Shown: positions 39,811 through 50,939, numbered from the stretch's first letter. The stretch: DNA of 64,000 nucleotides from Bacteroidaceae bacterium (GCA_017560125.1 JAFYOS010000016.1:1-64000); one strand, 5' to 3'. Notes: generated by a model from the sequence alone, not told the origin. Translations and numbers: made by a program.

Positions 39811-39862
39811 AAGGCCGATGCTGCCGCTTCGTCGTGAGACGCAGCGGCAGCATTGGCTTTAT
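39811..39862. terminator. Bidirectional terminator between the two ABC loci
   Basis: A 15-bp stem with one mismatch (arms 39815-39829 and 39844-39858, 14-nt loop), flanked by AAA on the left and TTTA on the right. It lies in the 81-bp gap between convergent genes. Confidence 0.75.
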
Positions 39863-39872
39863 ATCCAGCTCC

Positions 39873-41189
39873 CTATCTACCGGGGAATGTAATGGTGAAT
39901 CGTGTCAGGCCGTCGTTGTCGGTCTGTAGTGTGAAGTGGCAACCGTGGCTGCTTAGTATTTCGCGGGTGAAGATAAGGCCTATTCCCTGTCCACCGACCT
40001 TGGTGGTGAAGAAGGGGCTGAAGAGGTTGCGCTCGACCTCTTTATCTATGCCGCGACCGTTGTCGGTTATTATTATCTGCGAGGGCGAGGGGAGGGTGGT
40101 GATGCTTATCTCGCCGTTCTGCTCGATGCTCTCCACCGAGTTCTTTATTACGTTTACAAGCACCTGTTCGAGCAGCGTGGCATCTATGTTGGCGGGTACG
40201 GGCTCGGCCGATAGTGCCATTTTCAGTGTGATGTCGTGCTCGCGGCACATGTTTTCCATGAACAGCTTGCATCGTTCTATGCAGTCGTTCAGGTCGCTCT
40301 CTTTCAGTATGGGCTTGGGGATTTTCACCACGTCGGCGAATCGGGTGATGAAACGGCTCATGCTGTAGCCGCGCTCTTCGCACACCTCCATCACCTTGCA
40401 CAGTTCCTCGGCATCGCTCTGCATTGTTTCGGGCGTCATGGTGCGCAGCGCCTCGCTTGCCGAGTCGAGCGTCGATGTTATTCCGCCCATGGTGTTGTTC
40501 ACCTCGTGGGCAATCATGCGTATCACTTTTTCGTAGGCACTCTTTTCGGCGCGATGCAGCTCCTCGGTCATGGGTTCTATGAGCACGAAGGGATGGGCGA
40601 ATCCTCTGTCGCGGAACGACAGACGCGAGCAGTTATAGACCTCTGTTCCGTTGAGCCTTATGGTCTGCGATTTTTCGTCGTCAATCTTGGCTATCTCTTC
40701 GGCCAGTCGGGAGCCCACCGTTTGCAGTTGCTTACCAATGGCCTCGTCGCCTGCTGCCAGGAATTTTTTTGCCGAGGGGTTCATGGTTGTTATCTTGCCA
40801 TCGAAATCGAGGATTATCACTCCCATTGGCGAGGCGTTGATGAGCAGGTCGAGGAAGTGGTTCTGCTCCCTGAGGCGCAGGCGCTCGTTCTTCATCTGCT
40901 TCATCATGCGGTTGAAGATGGCTACAATGCGGTCGGCCTCGCGTTGTCCCACGGGCGACAGCTGGCTGCTGAAATCCTGTTCGTGCAGCAGCTCCATACC
41001 GTCCGAAATGCTCTTCATGGGCTTCACCACCTTGCGATAGAAGTAGAAAAGGAAGACGATGCATGCCAATGTGAGTGCTTCGGTCAGATAGAATATTGCG
41101 CCGCTATGCTGGGGCGTTTGCACTATGAGCAACACCCACACTGCTATAAGCAGCGATACGAGAATGAGGAACAGGGTACGCAGTCGCAT
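39873..41189 (-). CDS. Sensor histidine kinase (NtrY-like) of the permease array
   Basis: 438 residues. Two TM helices (about 5-23 and 31-50) with a very short outer loop, HAMP-like linker (50-105), PAS domain (about 110-210, NASPMGVIILDFDG), His228 in RMIAHEVNNTMGG, N box NVIKNSVESIE, G boxes DNGRGID and GQGIGLIFT. Partner of the NtrC-type regulator, whose stop is 17 bp upstream. As the last gene of the array it may be raised when the array is on. Confidence 0.93.
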   Translation of the reverse strand: MRLRTLFLILVSLLIAVWVLLIVQTPQHSGAIFYLTEALTLACIVFLFYFYRKVVKPMKSISDGMELLHEQDFSSQLSPVGQREADRIVAIFNRMMKQMKNERLRLREQNHFLDLLINASPMGVIILDFDGKITTMNPSAKKFLAAGDEAIGKQLQTVGSRLAEEIAKIDDEKSQTIRLNGTEVYNCSRLSFRDRGFAHPFVLIEPMTEELHRAEKSAYEKVIRMIAHEVNNTMGGITSTLDSASEALRTMTPETMQSDAEELCKVMEVCEERGYSMSRFITRFADVVKIPKPILKESDLNDCIERCKLFMENMCREHDITLKMALSAEPVPANIDATLLEQVLVNVIKNSVESIEQNGEISITTLPSPSQIIITDNGRGIDKEVERNLFSPFFTTKVGGQGIGLIFTREILSSHGCHFTLQTDNDGLTRFTITFPGR

Positions 41190-41206
41190 GGGCGGGTGTT
41201 GTAGTT

Positions 41207-42565
<1,359 letters not shown>

Positions 42566-42619
42566 GGTTACAAATTTACTGTTTATTTTATAGACTGCTT
42601 CTATTTATCGTCATTTATT

Positions 42620-43960
42620 TTATTCCTTCAGTGCGTCGGCGGGGCTGCTCTTTACCGATGCGGCAACGGGCAGGCTTGCTCCTACAGCGCACACCGCCAT
42701 TATGAACAGGTAGCTTATGCCGCTTACGATGAGGAAGTGGGGCACGGGCTTGTTGTACCATGCGAGGGTTTCACCTATGGGCTTAAAGCCGTTGCCATGG
42801 AAGCCTATAGGCTCGGCAAAGCCGCTTATGTATATATAGTGTATGAGTAGGGGCATTGCAAACGCAAAGGCTATGGTGGCAAGTATTGTCGCCTCGGTTA
42901 CGAACTGCCCTACGATGGTGGCACGGGTGGCGCCCACGCTCTGCATGATGCCTATCTCCTGGCGGCGGGCAACGGCTCGTACCCAAAATGTGCCGATGAT
43001 TCCCAACAGCGCGCATAGCAGTGCAAACGACGAGAGGATGATGTTTTTGCGATATTTATTTGTTATTCCTTGCATCTTCTCATATTGTTTTATCTTCTCG
43101 GCGTGCGAAGTGATGGTGTGGCAATAGATATTTCCTCCTCTCAGTGTGGGCATAATCTCGTTGCGGAATTTTTTTTCAAATTCGTCCTTGTCAGTCCCTT
43201 TCTTCACCTTAATATGCAGGTCGTAGTTCGCAAGAATTATTTGGGGTAAACGGGGCGATAATCTGTCGGGGAAAACAGCCGATGCATCGGGGTCGTGATA
43301 TGTATGAACCTGAACATCCTTAAATATTCCTTTTACGGTATATTTTATTTTATGATTCGAATAATTATTCTCTTGTTCTATTTCCTTGCCTATTGCGTTG
43401 TCTGTTCCGAATAGCTCTTTGGCAAGGCTTTCCGAAATATAGATGCAGTCCCAGCCTCTCTCTATTTCTATGATTTTATTTGTGCGTGCATCTGCGATGC
43501 CGTATGTGGCAAAGAAATTACTGTTTTCGGTTTCGTAGCAACTGAAATATTTTATAGTGGTTTCTGTTTTTTTGTTGTCGGCGCGCATGGTGCTGTCGAT
43601 GATATAATTGTTGTATGAAGCAGTATTGCCACCCGGGAAACCGTGCAACAGGGCGTAGCTCTCCACTTCGGGCAGCGACTCAATCTGTTGCAGCATTTGT
43701 ATGAATTTTTCTCCCGCTTCTTGGTTGCTGTACCCCTCGAAGCGTGTGTCGTGCTTGCGGCTTTTTTCTTTGTATCTTTCAAGGTCTATTATATATACGT
43801 CCTCGGCGTCGTAGCCTTTGTCTATGTTGTTGCGGCTAGTGATGTTGAACAGCGGGTCGATGGCGAGCCATATGCATATGCTCACTACGAACAGTTCAAG
43901 GAATATCCATGCGTTTTCTTTGCGCTCGTTCCATATCTGGTGCAGGATTTTTGTTATCAT
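42620..43960 (-). CDS. Array permease A6 (half-size MacB/FtsX type)
   Basis: 446 residues. Class A of the array: start MITKILHQIWNERKENAW, TM1 (about 17-38), periplasmic domain to ~285, three FtsX helices, coupling motif RRQEIGIMQSVGATRATI and C-terminal PADALKE. The periplasmic part has LPEVESY, a class A hallmark, and is otherwise its own sequence. Pairs with B6 upstream (12 bp). Last permease before the regulator genes (54 bp). Confidence 0.9.
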   Translation of the reverse strand: MITKILHQIWNERKENAWIFLELFVVSICIWLAIDPLFNITSRNNIDKGYDAEDVYIIDLERYKEKSRKHDTRFEGYSNQEAGEKFIQMLQQIESLPEVESYALLHGFPGGNTASYNNYIIDSTMRADNKKTETTIKYFSCYETENSNFFATYGIADARTNKIIEIERGWDCIYISESLAKELFGTDNAIGKEIEQENNYSNHKIKYTVKGIFKDVQVHTYHDPDASAVFPDRLSPRLPQIILANYDLHIKVKKGTDKDEFEKKFRNEIMPTLRGGNIYCHTITSHAEKIKQYEKMQGITNKYRKNIILSSFALLCALLGIIGTFWVRAVARRQEIGIMQSVGATRATIVGQFVTEATILATIAFAFAMPLLIHYIYISGFAEPIGFHGNGFKPIGETLAWYNKPVPHFLIVSGISYLFIMAVCAVGASLPVAASVKSSPADALKE

Positions 43961-43972
43961 GGGTGGGTATGT

Positions 43973-45292
43973 TTATCTTTTATGATACAGTGATTCTATA
44001 ATGTTTCTCTTCAGCGCAAGCAGGGTAGGCACAAGCGCCGAAGCGATGTTTAGTAGCAATGCGAGTAGCAACACCGATGCAATAACTGTGGGGTTGAAAA
44101 GCATTTCCAGTGTTATTCCCCTGGCTATGGTGTCGTTGCTTATTTCTTCGTCTAAAAGGGTTACTATCCAATCACAATTTTTATATACGATTATGTAGGT
44201 AAGTATAAACCCGATGATTGCTCCTATGGCAGTGAAGAGCATGTTTTCGTACAGCACCTGCGTTATTATCTGCCTGTTTGTAGCACCGTAGGCCTTGCGT
44301 ACACCTATTTCGGCCAGGCGGCTGTTCATGCGCGTGGATATCAGGCCGCAAAGGTTCAGCGCGGGGATTAACAGGAAGGCAAGCAGCAGATAGATATACT
44401 CCAGTATGGCTGTGAACAGGTTGCTGTCGTGTTTCACATCCATTGCCTTTTGCCAGTACTCGTAGATATTTATTTCTATTTTATTTTTGGTCGCGCCATT
44501 CTGTTGTAATATTCTTTTATATATCTCTTCAACCTCTTTTTTTATGGAGTCGCTTTGTTCGGCTGTCTCGGCAAGGGCGTACATGCATGTATGCCCACCG
44601 CTTATTATTTCGTTGGCATCTATATTGTAGAATTTATCTTCGTCGAAGTATCGCGCGTGATGTATGGATACGAATATATTGCCGGCCGATGGGGTATTTG
44701 TAAGGCATGTGCGCTGGTCTTCTACCACTCCCACTATGCTGTAACTGTCTGTATCAATGTATATGTGTCGTCCTACAACCTTTGTGGTTGCAAACAGCTT
44801 CTTGGCAAGCGAGGCGGTGATGACTGCTACGGGGCTATGTTCCTCCTCTTTGGTGAAAGGGCGTCCCTGCACGAAGCGGAAATTGAATAACTGCCAATAA
44901 CCGCAATCGACGTAGGCCGGCAGTTCGAATATTGTGGTGGTGCTGTTGTCGGACGATATTTCGCATATATGCTCAAGGGTGCTGTATAGCCCCTCTTCGC
45001 GTACTCCGACCTTTTTCAATAGCTTCGATTCCTGCTTCAACTGTTCTATGCATTTCAGCTTAGGGTAATCTATTCTGCCGCTTCCGTTTTCATTGCGTTC
45101 AATGATTTCTGAAAATATGAGCAATCGGTTGCGCTGCTCTTCGGGGTAGAGCGGCCCCAGTTTTATGTATAGTATGACGAAAATGGTCATGGCCATTGCT
45201 ATGCTTGCGGCTGTTCCTGCGATGTATATGCCAGTGAACAGTCGCTGCTGCTTCATCATTGTCCATGCTTGGCGAAAAAATTGTCTTATCAT
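43973..45292 (-). CDS. Array permease B6 (half-size MacB/FtsX type)
   Basis: 439 residues. Class B: start MIRQFFRQAWTMMKQQRLF, TM1 (about 20-43), YIKLGPLYPEEQR just after it, periplasmic domain, then FtsX helices with MNSRLAEIGVRKAYGATN and end ESLYHKR. 44 bp after tolC and 12 bp before A6, so tolC-B6-A6 form the distal sub-operon under the second sigma-54-like promoter. Confidence 0.9.
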   Translation of the reverse strand: MIRQFFRQAWTMMKQQRLFTGIYIAGTAASIAMAMTIFVILYIKLGPLYPEEQRNRLLIFSEIIERNENGSGRIDYPKLKCIEQLKQESKLLKKVGVREEGLYSTLEHICEISSDNSTTTIFELPAYVDCGYWQLFNFRFVQGRPFTKEEEHSPVAVITASLAKKLFATTKVVGRHIYIDTDSYSIVGVVEDQRTCLTNTPSAGNIFVSIHHARYFDEDKFYNIDANEIISGGHTCMYALAETAEQSDSIKKEVEEIYKRILQQNGATKNKIEINIYEYWQKAMDVKHDSNLFTAILEYIYLLLAFLLIPALNLCGLISTRMNSRLAEIGVRKAYGATNRQIITQVLYENMLFTAIGAIIGFILTYIIVYKNCDWIVTLLDEEISNDTIARGITLEMLFNPTVIASVLLLALLLNIASALVPTLLALKRNIIESLYHKR

Positions 45293-45336
45293 GGTTGGTT
45301 GTGGGTGTCTTGCCCTTTATATAATTGTTACAAATA

Positions 45337-46827
45337 TCACGAATTATTTTTACTTCGTTTAATTATTTTCTCGAAATCTGCATCGATGTTTGTGTTGCGC
45401 TCCCAGTCCCATAGGGTGATGCTGCGTATCTTGTAATAGTAGTACCAATAGTACATAAGCTCGGAAATGTGGTTGCGGCGTGCCTGGTCCTTGCTCACCT
45501 GGGCATCGTTCAGGTCGAGGGTGCTTATCTTGCCTATGATGAAGGTCTCGACGTTTGTCATGTAGCGTCGGCGGGCGATGGTGTCGGCCTCTTGTGCTAT
45601 TTCGAGCTGCGTGCGCTGGTTGTTGAACTGCTCGACAAGGATGAACAAGTTCTGTTTGAAGTTGAGCATCTCCTGTTCAATGCGGCTGGCGGTTATCTCG
45701 CGGTAGCTCTCGGCCATGCGCAGTCGGCCGCGGCGTTTGCCCCAGTCGATAAGTGGTATTTGAAGCCCAACTTGCACATATTGGTTGTCGTTCAGACGGT
45801 CGTAGGCTGGTTCAATGTCGCGATCGACGCCGCTCAATCCCACCTGTGCGGTCAGGTTTATCTGTCGCAGGTTGCCCTTGGCGCTGGCTACGTCGTAGTC
45901 GGCTTGCAGGCGACGGCGTTCAAGGTTTTTTGTGATGGAATTGTTTTCCAATGCCTTCTGAAGGACGTCGTCGTATATCAGTGCGATGGGCGAGAGCGTG
46001 TCGGGCTGCATGGGCTCTATCTCGCTATTCTCGTCGAGTGCAAGGAAGGAGCGCAGGGTGAACATGGCGCTCTTCATGTTGCTTTCATTCTCGGTGAGGG
46101 TGCTGCGGGCGTTCAGTGTGTTCAGGCGCAGCTGCAACAGGTCGTTGTCGCTTATCTTGCCCATGTCGTGCTTGGTGCGTGCCACCTCGTAGAGCTTTTC
46201 GGCGTTGTTGAGGTTTTGTCGGGCGATGCTCACATTCTCTTTGGCCAGCAGCAGGTTGAAAAAATAGTTGATGGCGCTCATGGTCACCTGTTCGGTGGCA
46301 GTCAGGAAGTTGGCCTTGGCCTCGGCATAGCGTATGGGCTCTATGCGGCGGTTCCACTTGGTGCTGTTCACTCCGAAGATGGGTTGGTTCAGGGTGAGGG
46401 CTATGGGGGTGCTCATGTAGCGCTGTTGCTTGTCGCCGCTAAGGGTTTTCAGGTAGTCGAGCGAGGAATTCAGCGACAGGGTTCCGCCTGTAGCCCATAT
46501 ATTCTGTTGCACCGACAGCTTGCCATACATCTGCATGTAGTTGTTGCGCACGAAGGTGTATGTACCATCGCTGTTCTGATAGCTGTTGTAGCTCTTGCTG
46601 TAGCTGGGCGCTGTTGCCTGGAAATTTATTTCGGGCAGAAGGCCGGCGCGATAGATGCGATACTGCCAATAGGCCGAGCGCAATTCGTCTAGGGCTACGG
46701 CGGCGTCGAGGCTCTGTGTGCGTGCCAGCAGTATGGTTTCTTCGAGGGTCAGGTGCATGACGTTGCTGTTTGCACCAATGGCGATGGTGGCAAGCAGTGT
46801 CATTACAAGGGTGGTCAGTCGTTTCAT
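45337..46827 (-). CDS. TolC-like outer membrane efflux protein of the array
   Basis: 496 residues. Signal peptide to about Ala19 (IAIGANSNV), then two OEP repeats with long helical segments (LTLEETILLARTQSLDAAV; TASRIEQEMLNFKQNLFIL). The only outer-membrane channel in the array. It has its own 169-bp upstream region containing a sigma-54-like promoter and activator block, unlike the other internal genes. Confidence 0.92.
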   Translation of the reverse strand: MKRLTTLVMTLLATIAIGANSNVMHLTLEETILLARTQSLDAAVALDELRSAYWQYRIYRAGLLPEINFQATAPSYSKSYNSYQNSDGTYTFVRNNYMQMYGKLSVQQNIWATGGTLSLNSSLDYLKTLSGDKQQRYMSTPIALTLNQPIFGVNSTKWNRRIEPIRYAEAKANFLTATEQVTMSAINYFFNLLLAKENVSIARQNLNNAEKLYEVARTKHDMGKISDNDLLQLRLNTLNARSTLTENESNMKSAMFTLRSFLALDENSEIEPMQPDTLSPIALIYDDVLQKALENNSITKNLERRRLQADYDVASAKGNLRQINLTAQVGLSGVDRDIEPAYDRLNDNQYVQVGLQIPLIDWGKRRGRLRMAESYREITASRIEQEMLNFKQNLFILVEQFNNQRTQLEIAQEADTIARRRYMTNVETFIIGKISTLDLNDAQVSKDQARRNHISELMYYWYYYYKIRSITLWDWERNTNIDADFEKIIKRSKNNS

Positions 46828-46852
46828 ATTATATTTTTTTATTTGTATAGTA

Positions 46853-46868
46853 TCAAAATGCGTGCCAA
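46853..46868 (-). promoter_or_regulatory. Sigma-54-like promoter of tolC
   Basis: Minus strand TTGGCACG-CATT-TTGA (complement of 46853-46868). The -24 half is a perfect TTGGCACG; the -12 half is TTGA rather than TTGC. The -24/-12 spacing is correct. It lies 25 bp before the tolC ATG. The same variant occurs at 62452-62467. Confidence 0.75.
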
Positions 46869-46912
46869 AGTATTATTCCCTTGTTTATTAGTGTGTTAGC
46901 TGTTTTTGTGGG

Positions 46913-46947
46913 TGTCCGTTTTCGGACAGTATGTTCGCTTTTGTACG
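46913..46947 (-). promoter_or_regulatory. Putative enhancer (activator) block upstream of tolC
   Basis: A palindrome TGTCCG-TTTT-CGGACA (46913-46928), 3 bp, then TGTTCG-CTTT-TGTACG (46932-46947). It matches 62512-62546 at 30 of 35 positions and sits 45 bp upstream of the -24 element. Likely binding site of the NtrC-type regulator at 41207-42565. Confidence 0.65.
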
Positions 46948-46996
46948 GTGCTGGGGTATTTATTGCTATTATTGTTTTTTCATGTATCGCATAAAA

Positions 46997-48277
46997 TTAT
47001 TCCTCTCTTAGTGCATCGGCGGGTTGTATTCGTGTAGCGCGATAGACGGGAATCCATGTGCCAATGATGGTAATCAGCAGCATTGCCACGTAGGTGATAG
47101 CCGTCACCCATGCAAAATGGATGTAGAAATTGTTCACTCCATACTCGGGGTTGGGCGTGAAACACTCCTTGTCGAAATAGCATACACCGGGCTGGGCGAA
47201 ACCTTCGGTTACCACGAAATGCAGCACAATGGGCATTGCCGTAGCAAATGCCAATGTGAGCAGAATGAGTGCTTCGGTGATGTACTGCTTCACCACACGG
47301 CTGCGCGATGCGCCCATGCTGCACATGATGCCTATGTCGCTGCGGCGGTTATCCATTCGTGTCCAGAATGTGCCAAGCATGCACAGGAATATGCAGGCGA
47401 GGGCGAAACTGCAGAAAATGAATTTCGGGCGCAGAGTGCTTGCTGCTATCTTGCTCGTTGAACTGTTTTTCAGATACTCGTCTATGCTAAGCAGCTTAAT
47501 CTCCTCTATGAATTTGCCGCACTCATCCTCGTTCAACATGTTATTGAGCTTTTGCGCGAAGAGCCTCCTGTCTGTGCCCTTTTGCAGTTTCACAATTATT
47601 TTGTTGGAGAGGCTCGAATAGAACCAGTCTTCTTCTATATTTATAAGATATATTATCGATGGTAGCGGTTCCACATAATCGTTTATTTTGTAATCCTCGT
47701 ACACGCCTATAATCTCGCGTTCCTCCATGGGTTTTTTGCCAATGACCTCTGTGGTGCCGTAGGTGTTTATTGCTGCCGATTTTGATACCAGTATTTGTGT
47801 CGCAGGGTTTATATTTTCGGGAAGCGTGAGCAGTTTGCCGCTGTTTGCATCCTTCAGCCCCAGGGTGTGAAGGGCATTTCTATCCCAATTCCATAGATAA
47901 TGAAATGCGAGTACTACATGCATCCCTTCCTGTTTATCGGGATCGGCGTACAGGGCGTCGCTTACAGATGTGGCATTGCCGTTGAAATTGGTTGTCAGCA
48001 TGGTGGTAATATGATTTTCAACCTCGGGCATCTTCTCTATCTTGTGTAGTATGTTCCTGAACACATCGAGATTATTTTCTGCGCTAACGTCGCACCTTAA
48101 TTCGATAAAATATCTATCCTCCTTTTCGTAGTTGTCGGGGATGGCCTTTGTGGCATAGATAACATACAGCGGGTCGATGAGCATCCACAGAAAGACGGCT
48201 ATAACAAGAAGCTCGGCAAATATCCAACTGTTTTGCCAGCGCTGGTTCCATATTTGGTGCAATATATTCTTTATCAT
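46997..48277 (-). CDS. Array permease A5 (half-size MacB/FtsX type)
   Basis: 426 residues. Class A: MIKNILHQIWNQRWQNSW, TM1, periplasmic domain with MPEVENH, FtsX helices with RRSDIGIMCSMGASRSRV, end PADALREE. Its last ~137 residues differ from those of A4 at only five positions, while the periplasmic domains are clearly different. 2 bp after B5. Last gene before the tolC promoter region. Confidence 0.9.
   Translation of the reverse strand: MIKNILHQIWNQRWQNSWIFAELLVIAVFLWMLIDPLYVIYATKAIPDNYEKEDRYFIELRCDVSAENNLDVFRNILHKIEKMPEVENHITTMLTTNFNGNATSVSDALYADPDKQEGMHVVLAFHYLWNWDRNALHTLGLKDANSGKLLTLPENINPATQILVSKSAAINTYGTTEVIGKKPMEEREIIGVYEDYKINDYVEPLPSIIYLINIEEDWFYSSLSNKIIVKLQKGTDRRLFAQKLNNMLNEDECGKFIEEIKLLSIDEYLKNSSTSKIAASTLRPKFIFCSFALACIFLCMLGTFWTRMDNRRSDIGIMCSMGASRSRVVKQYITEALILLTLAFATAMPIVLHFVVTEGFAQPGVCYFDKECFTPNPEYGVNNFYIHFAWVTAITYVAMLLITIIGTWIPVYRATRIQPADALREE
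46999..47410. repeat. Long direct repeat, copy 1 (3' end of A5)
   Basis: About 412 bp nearly identical to 49631-50042. It covers the C-terminal transmembrane and cytosolic part of A5, and identity stops abruptly at the periplasmic domain. Points to recent duplication or gene conversion. Confidence 0.85.
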
Positions 48278-48279
48278 AC

Positions 48280-49599
48280 CTATTTCCTTTTACTGAGTGA
48301 ATATACAATGCTGTGGCGCAGCGATGCCACAAGCGGAATGAATGCCGACGCTATGTTTATTGCCATGCACAGCAGCAGTGTGGCTATGAATAGCGGCACG
48401 TTGAATAGCGACGAGGTGGGCAGTTGCGGAGTGCCCATTTTTTGCGTATTATACATGCTTAGCGAAATTTGTTCTTCCGTGTCGTAAAGGTAGATTATCC
48501 ACTCTTCTGTGCAGTAAACAATGGCAATGCTCAGTAGCAATCCCAACGTGCCACCTATGAGCGTGAGCAGCATATTTTCGCATAGTATATGCCCGGCGAT
48601 GCTTTTGTTTGTTGCGCCGTAGGCCTTGCGCACGCCGAACTCCACCATGCGGTTCTCCATGCGCGAGAATATCATGTTGCCAAGGTTCAGTGCCGGAATC
48701 AGCAGGAAGGCGCTAATCATGATTATTATTTCGGTGAGGAATTTTCGGAGCGCATCGCTGTTGTATATCTGCTCTATGGTGGTGTTTATATTATCTATTT
48801 TGTATGCGCGTTTTTCGTTGTCGGCATTGATGCGTGTGACAAGGTTTTCAATCTCTTTTTTCAGTGCATCGCGCTCGCCGACGCTCTTTGCCGTAGCATA
48901 AATCCTGCAATTTCCCAACAGGGTATTTTCCATCTGCTTTTTATCTAGGTAGAGCTCCTCTTTGGGGCGCATGCTTATGGGTATATACATAGATGCAGAT
49001 GTCTCGGGTGTGATGCTCGTAACATCCTCGACCACTCCTACGATGGTAAGGTTTTTGCCGTTGACTATTATCTGTTCTCCGGCGACCTTGGTGGTCGAGA
49101 ATAGTTCGGTTGCGAGGCTGCGCGAAACGACAACCATCGGCGTCATTTTCTTCTCCTCGTCATCGTTGAATGAGCGGCCATCGATGAAATAAAAATCGAA
49201 CACTCGCCAGAATGGTGCATCGACATATGCTGCGGGTCGTTTCAAGCGCTTCTTGTTGTCGCTTGTCGTTACGGGAGTGCTGAAGTCGTAGTAGCTCCCG
49301 CTTTTGCAGCATACTTCGTCTAGGTGCTTGCAGTTTTCTTTAATTAGTGTGCTAAACGCGGGCGAAAAGTGTCTTTGTGCCCATTGCTCGCTCTCCTTTT
49401 CCTTGCTGGCCAAGTTGGGGAGTATCAGCATCCTGTCGCGGTTTTCTTCGGGATAGATAGGCGCGAATTTTATGTAGAGAACAGCGAAGGTAATCATTAT
49501 CATTGTTACCGACAGGGCTGTTCCGGCAATGTATATGCCGGTGAACAGCTTGTGCTGTTTCATCATCGTCCATGCTTGTCGTAGGGCTTGTTTTATCAT
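48280..49599 (-). CDS. Array permease B5 (half-size MacB/FtsX type)
   Basis: 439 residues. Class B: first 55 residues identical to B4 (MIKQALRQAWTMMKQHKLF start), then a different periplasmic domain. FtsX part with MENRMVEFGVRKAYGATN; end VYSLSKRK, a tail type shared only with B4 rather than the SLYHKR/ALYHRR of the other B proteins. Pairs with A5 (2 bp). Confidence 0.9.
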   Translation of the reverse strand: MIKQALRQAWTMMKQHKLFTGIYIAGTALSVTMIMITFAVLYIKFAPIYPEENRDRMLILPNLASKEKESEQWAQRHFSPAFSTLIKENCKHLDEVCCKSGSYYDFSTPVTTSDNKKRLKRPAAYVDAPFWRVFDFYFIDGRSFNDDEEKKMTPMVVVSRSLATELFSTTKVAGEQIIVNGKNLTIVGVVEDVTSITPETSASMYIPISMRPKEELYLDKKQMENTLLGNCRIYATAKSVGERDALKKEIENLVTRINADNEKRAYKIDNINTTIEQIYNSDALRKFLTEIIIMISAFLLIPALNLGNMIFSRMENRMVEFGVRKAYGATNKSIAGHILCENMLLTLIGGTLGLLLSIAIVYCTEEWIIYLYDTEEQISLSMYNTQKMGTPQLPTSSLFNVPLFIATLLLCMAINIASAFIPLVASLRHSIVYSLSKRK

Positions 49600-49607
49600 G
49601 GTGGGGT
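49433..49607. repeat. Direct repeat, copy 1 (5' end of B5)
   Basis: About 172 bp nearly identical to 52106-52277 (5' end of B4), and in part (about 90 bp) to 54859-54950 (5' end of B3). It encodes the N-terminal arm, TM1 and the first residues outside. Confidence 0.8.
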
Positions 49608-49628
49608 GTGTTATTTTTTATAATATGT

Positions 49629-50933
49629 TTATTCCTCTTTCAGTGCATCGGCTGGTTGTATTCGTGTAGCGCGATAGACCGGAATCCATGTGCCAATGAT
49701 TGTAATCAGCAGCATTGCCACGTAGGTGATAGCCGTCACCCATGCAAAATGGATATAGAAATTGTTCATTCCATACTCGGGGTTGGGCGTGAAGTTCTCC
49801 TTATCGAAATCGCACACTCCCGGCTGGGCGAAGCCTTCGGTTACCACGAAGTGCAGTACAATGGGCATTGCCGTTGTAAAGGCCAGTGTGAGCAGAATGA
49901 GTGCTTCGGTAATGTACTGCTTCACCACACGGCTGCGCGAAGCTCCCATGCTGCACATGATGCCTATGTCGCTGCGGCGGTTGTCCATGCGTGTCCAGAA
50001 TGTGCCCAGCATGCACAGGAATATGCAGGCGAGGGCAAAGCTGTTTAGTATAATCTTTTGGTTGATTGTGTAGCGTGCCTCTTTCTCTATGTGTGTATCT
50101 TCTTGTAGCTCGTCGAGTGTGAGTACCTTTACCTGGAAATTGTTCTCTTTATCTATTTCGCTTACAACGCCTTCTACTTTTCGTGTGAAGTGGTCGATGT
50201 CCGTTCCCTCGGCCAGTTTCACAATCCTCTTGGAACTGTTGCTCGAAATAGAGTAGAGGCTGTTTTCCTTAAACTGTATCATCGACGGCAACGGCTCAGT
50301 GTATGTGTCCAGTTGGAAATCGTCATAGACCCCGCGGATAGTATATTTTGTGTGCGGGTCGTTGTGCATTTTGCCAATGACCTCTGTGGTTCCGAACAGT
50401 CTTATTGCCGCAAGGCGCGAAATGAAAATGTCATTGGCTGTGTTTATCTCTTTGGGTACGGTCAGCGTCTTTCCGCTGTTTGCATCCTTCAGCCCCAGTG
50501 TGGCGAACATATTTTGGTCGCCCTCCCAAATGTAGCTGTATAGCCACACGTTTATCAATGAGTCTTTCTTCTGCTCGTCGTAATATAGCTTGTCGGTGCA
50601 ATGCATGGTGCTGTTGAATGCTCCAAGGTTCATGTAGGTGTCCATGCTGCTCTCCACCTCGGGCAGGCTCTTTATTGCGTGTATTATGTTGCAGTATTGG
50701 TTGTAGAGCGAGAGGTTGTTTTCTTCCTTCAGCATTTCGAAGTAATCGAAATCCAACCTTACACAATACCTGTCGCGCTTCTCATAGTTGTCGGGGATGG
50801 CCTTTGTGGCAAAAATCACATATATGGGGTCGCTTATCATCCATATGAAAATGGTGGTCAGCAACAGCACACCGAATATCAGGCTGTTGTAGCGACGTTC
50901 GTTCCATGCTTGGTGCAATATCTTTGTAATCAT
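49629..50933 (-). CDS. Array permease A4 (half-size MacB/FtsX type)
   Basis: 434 residues. Class A: MITKILHQAWNERRYNSL, TM1, periplasmic domain with LPEVESS, FtsX helices with RRSDIGIMCSMGASRSRV, end PADALKEE. C-terminal ~137 residues near-identical to A5. 6 bp after B4. Confidence 0.9.
   Translation of the reverse strand: MITKILHQAWNERRYNSLIFGVLLLTTIFIWMISDPIYVIFATKAIPDNYEKRDRYCVRLDFDYFEMLKEENNLSLYNQYCNIIHAIKSLPEVESSMDTYMNLGAFNSTMHCTDKLYYDEQKKDSLINVWLYSYIWEGDQNMFATLGLKDANSGKTLTVPKEINTANDIFISRLAAIRLFGTTEVIGKMHNDPHTKYTIRGVYDDFQLDTYTEPLPSMIQFKENSLYSISSNSSKRIVKLAEGTDIDHFTRKVEGVVSEIDKENNFQVKVLTLDELQEDTHIEKEARYTINQKIILNSFALACIFLCMLGTFWTRMDNRRSDIGIMCSMGASRSRVVKQYITEALILLTLAFTTAMPIVLHFVVTEGFAQPGVCDFDKENFTPNPEYGMNNFYIHFAWVTAITYVAMLLITIIGTWIPVYRATRIQPADALKEE
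49631..50042. repeat. Long direct repeat, copy 2 (3' end of A4)
   Basis: Partner of 46999-47410, same orientation, about 2.6 kb away, which is one B/A pair length. Same sharp edge at the periplasmic domain. Confidence 0.85.
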
Positions 50934-50939
50934 GGTTAT

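Noticed and set aside
42571-42578. TAAATTTG on the minus strand before the NtrC-type gene
   Set aside because: It would start transcription at or inside the ATG and has no -33 partner, so it is probably a chance match.
45469-46692. 407-codon open frame on the plus strand over tolC
   Set aside because: Antisense shadow; its Val/Leu/Gln/Cys-rich composition mirrors the codons of the TolC gene.
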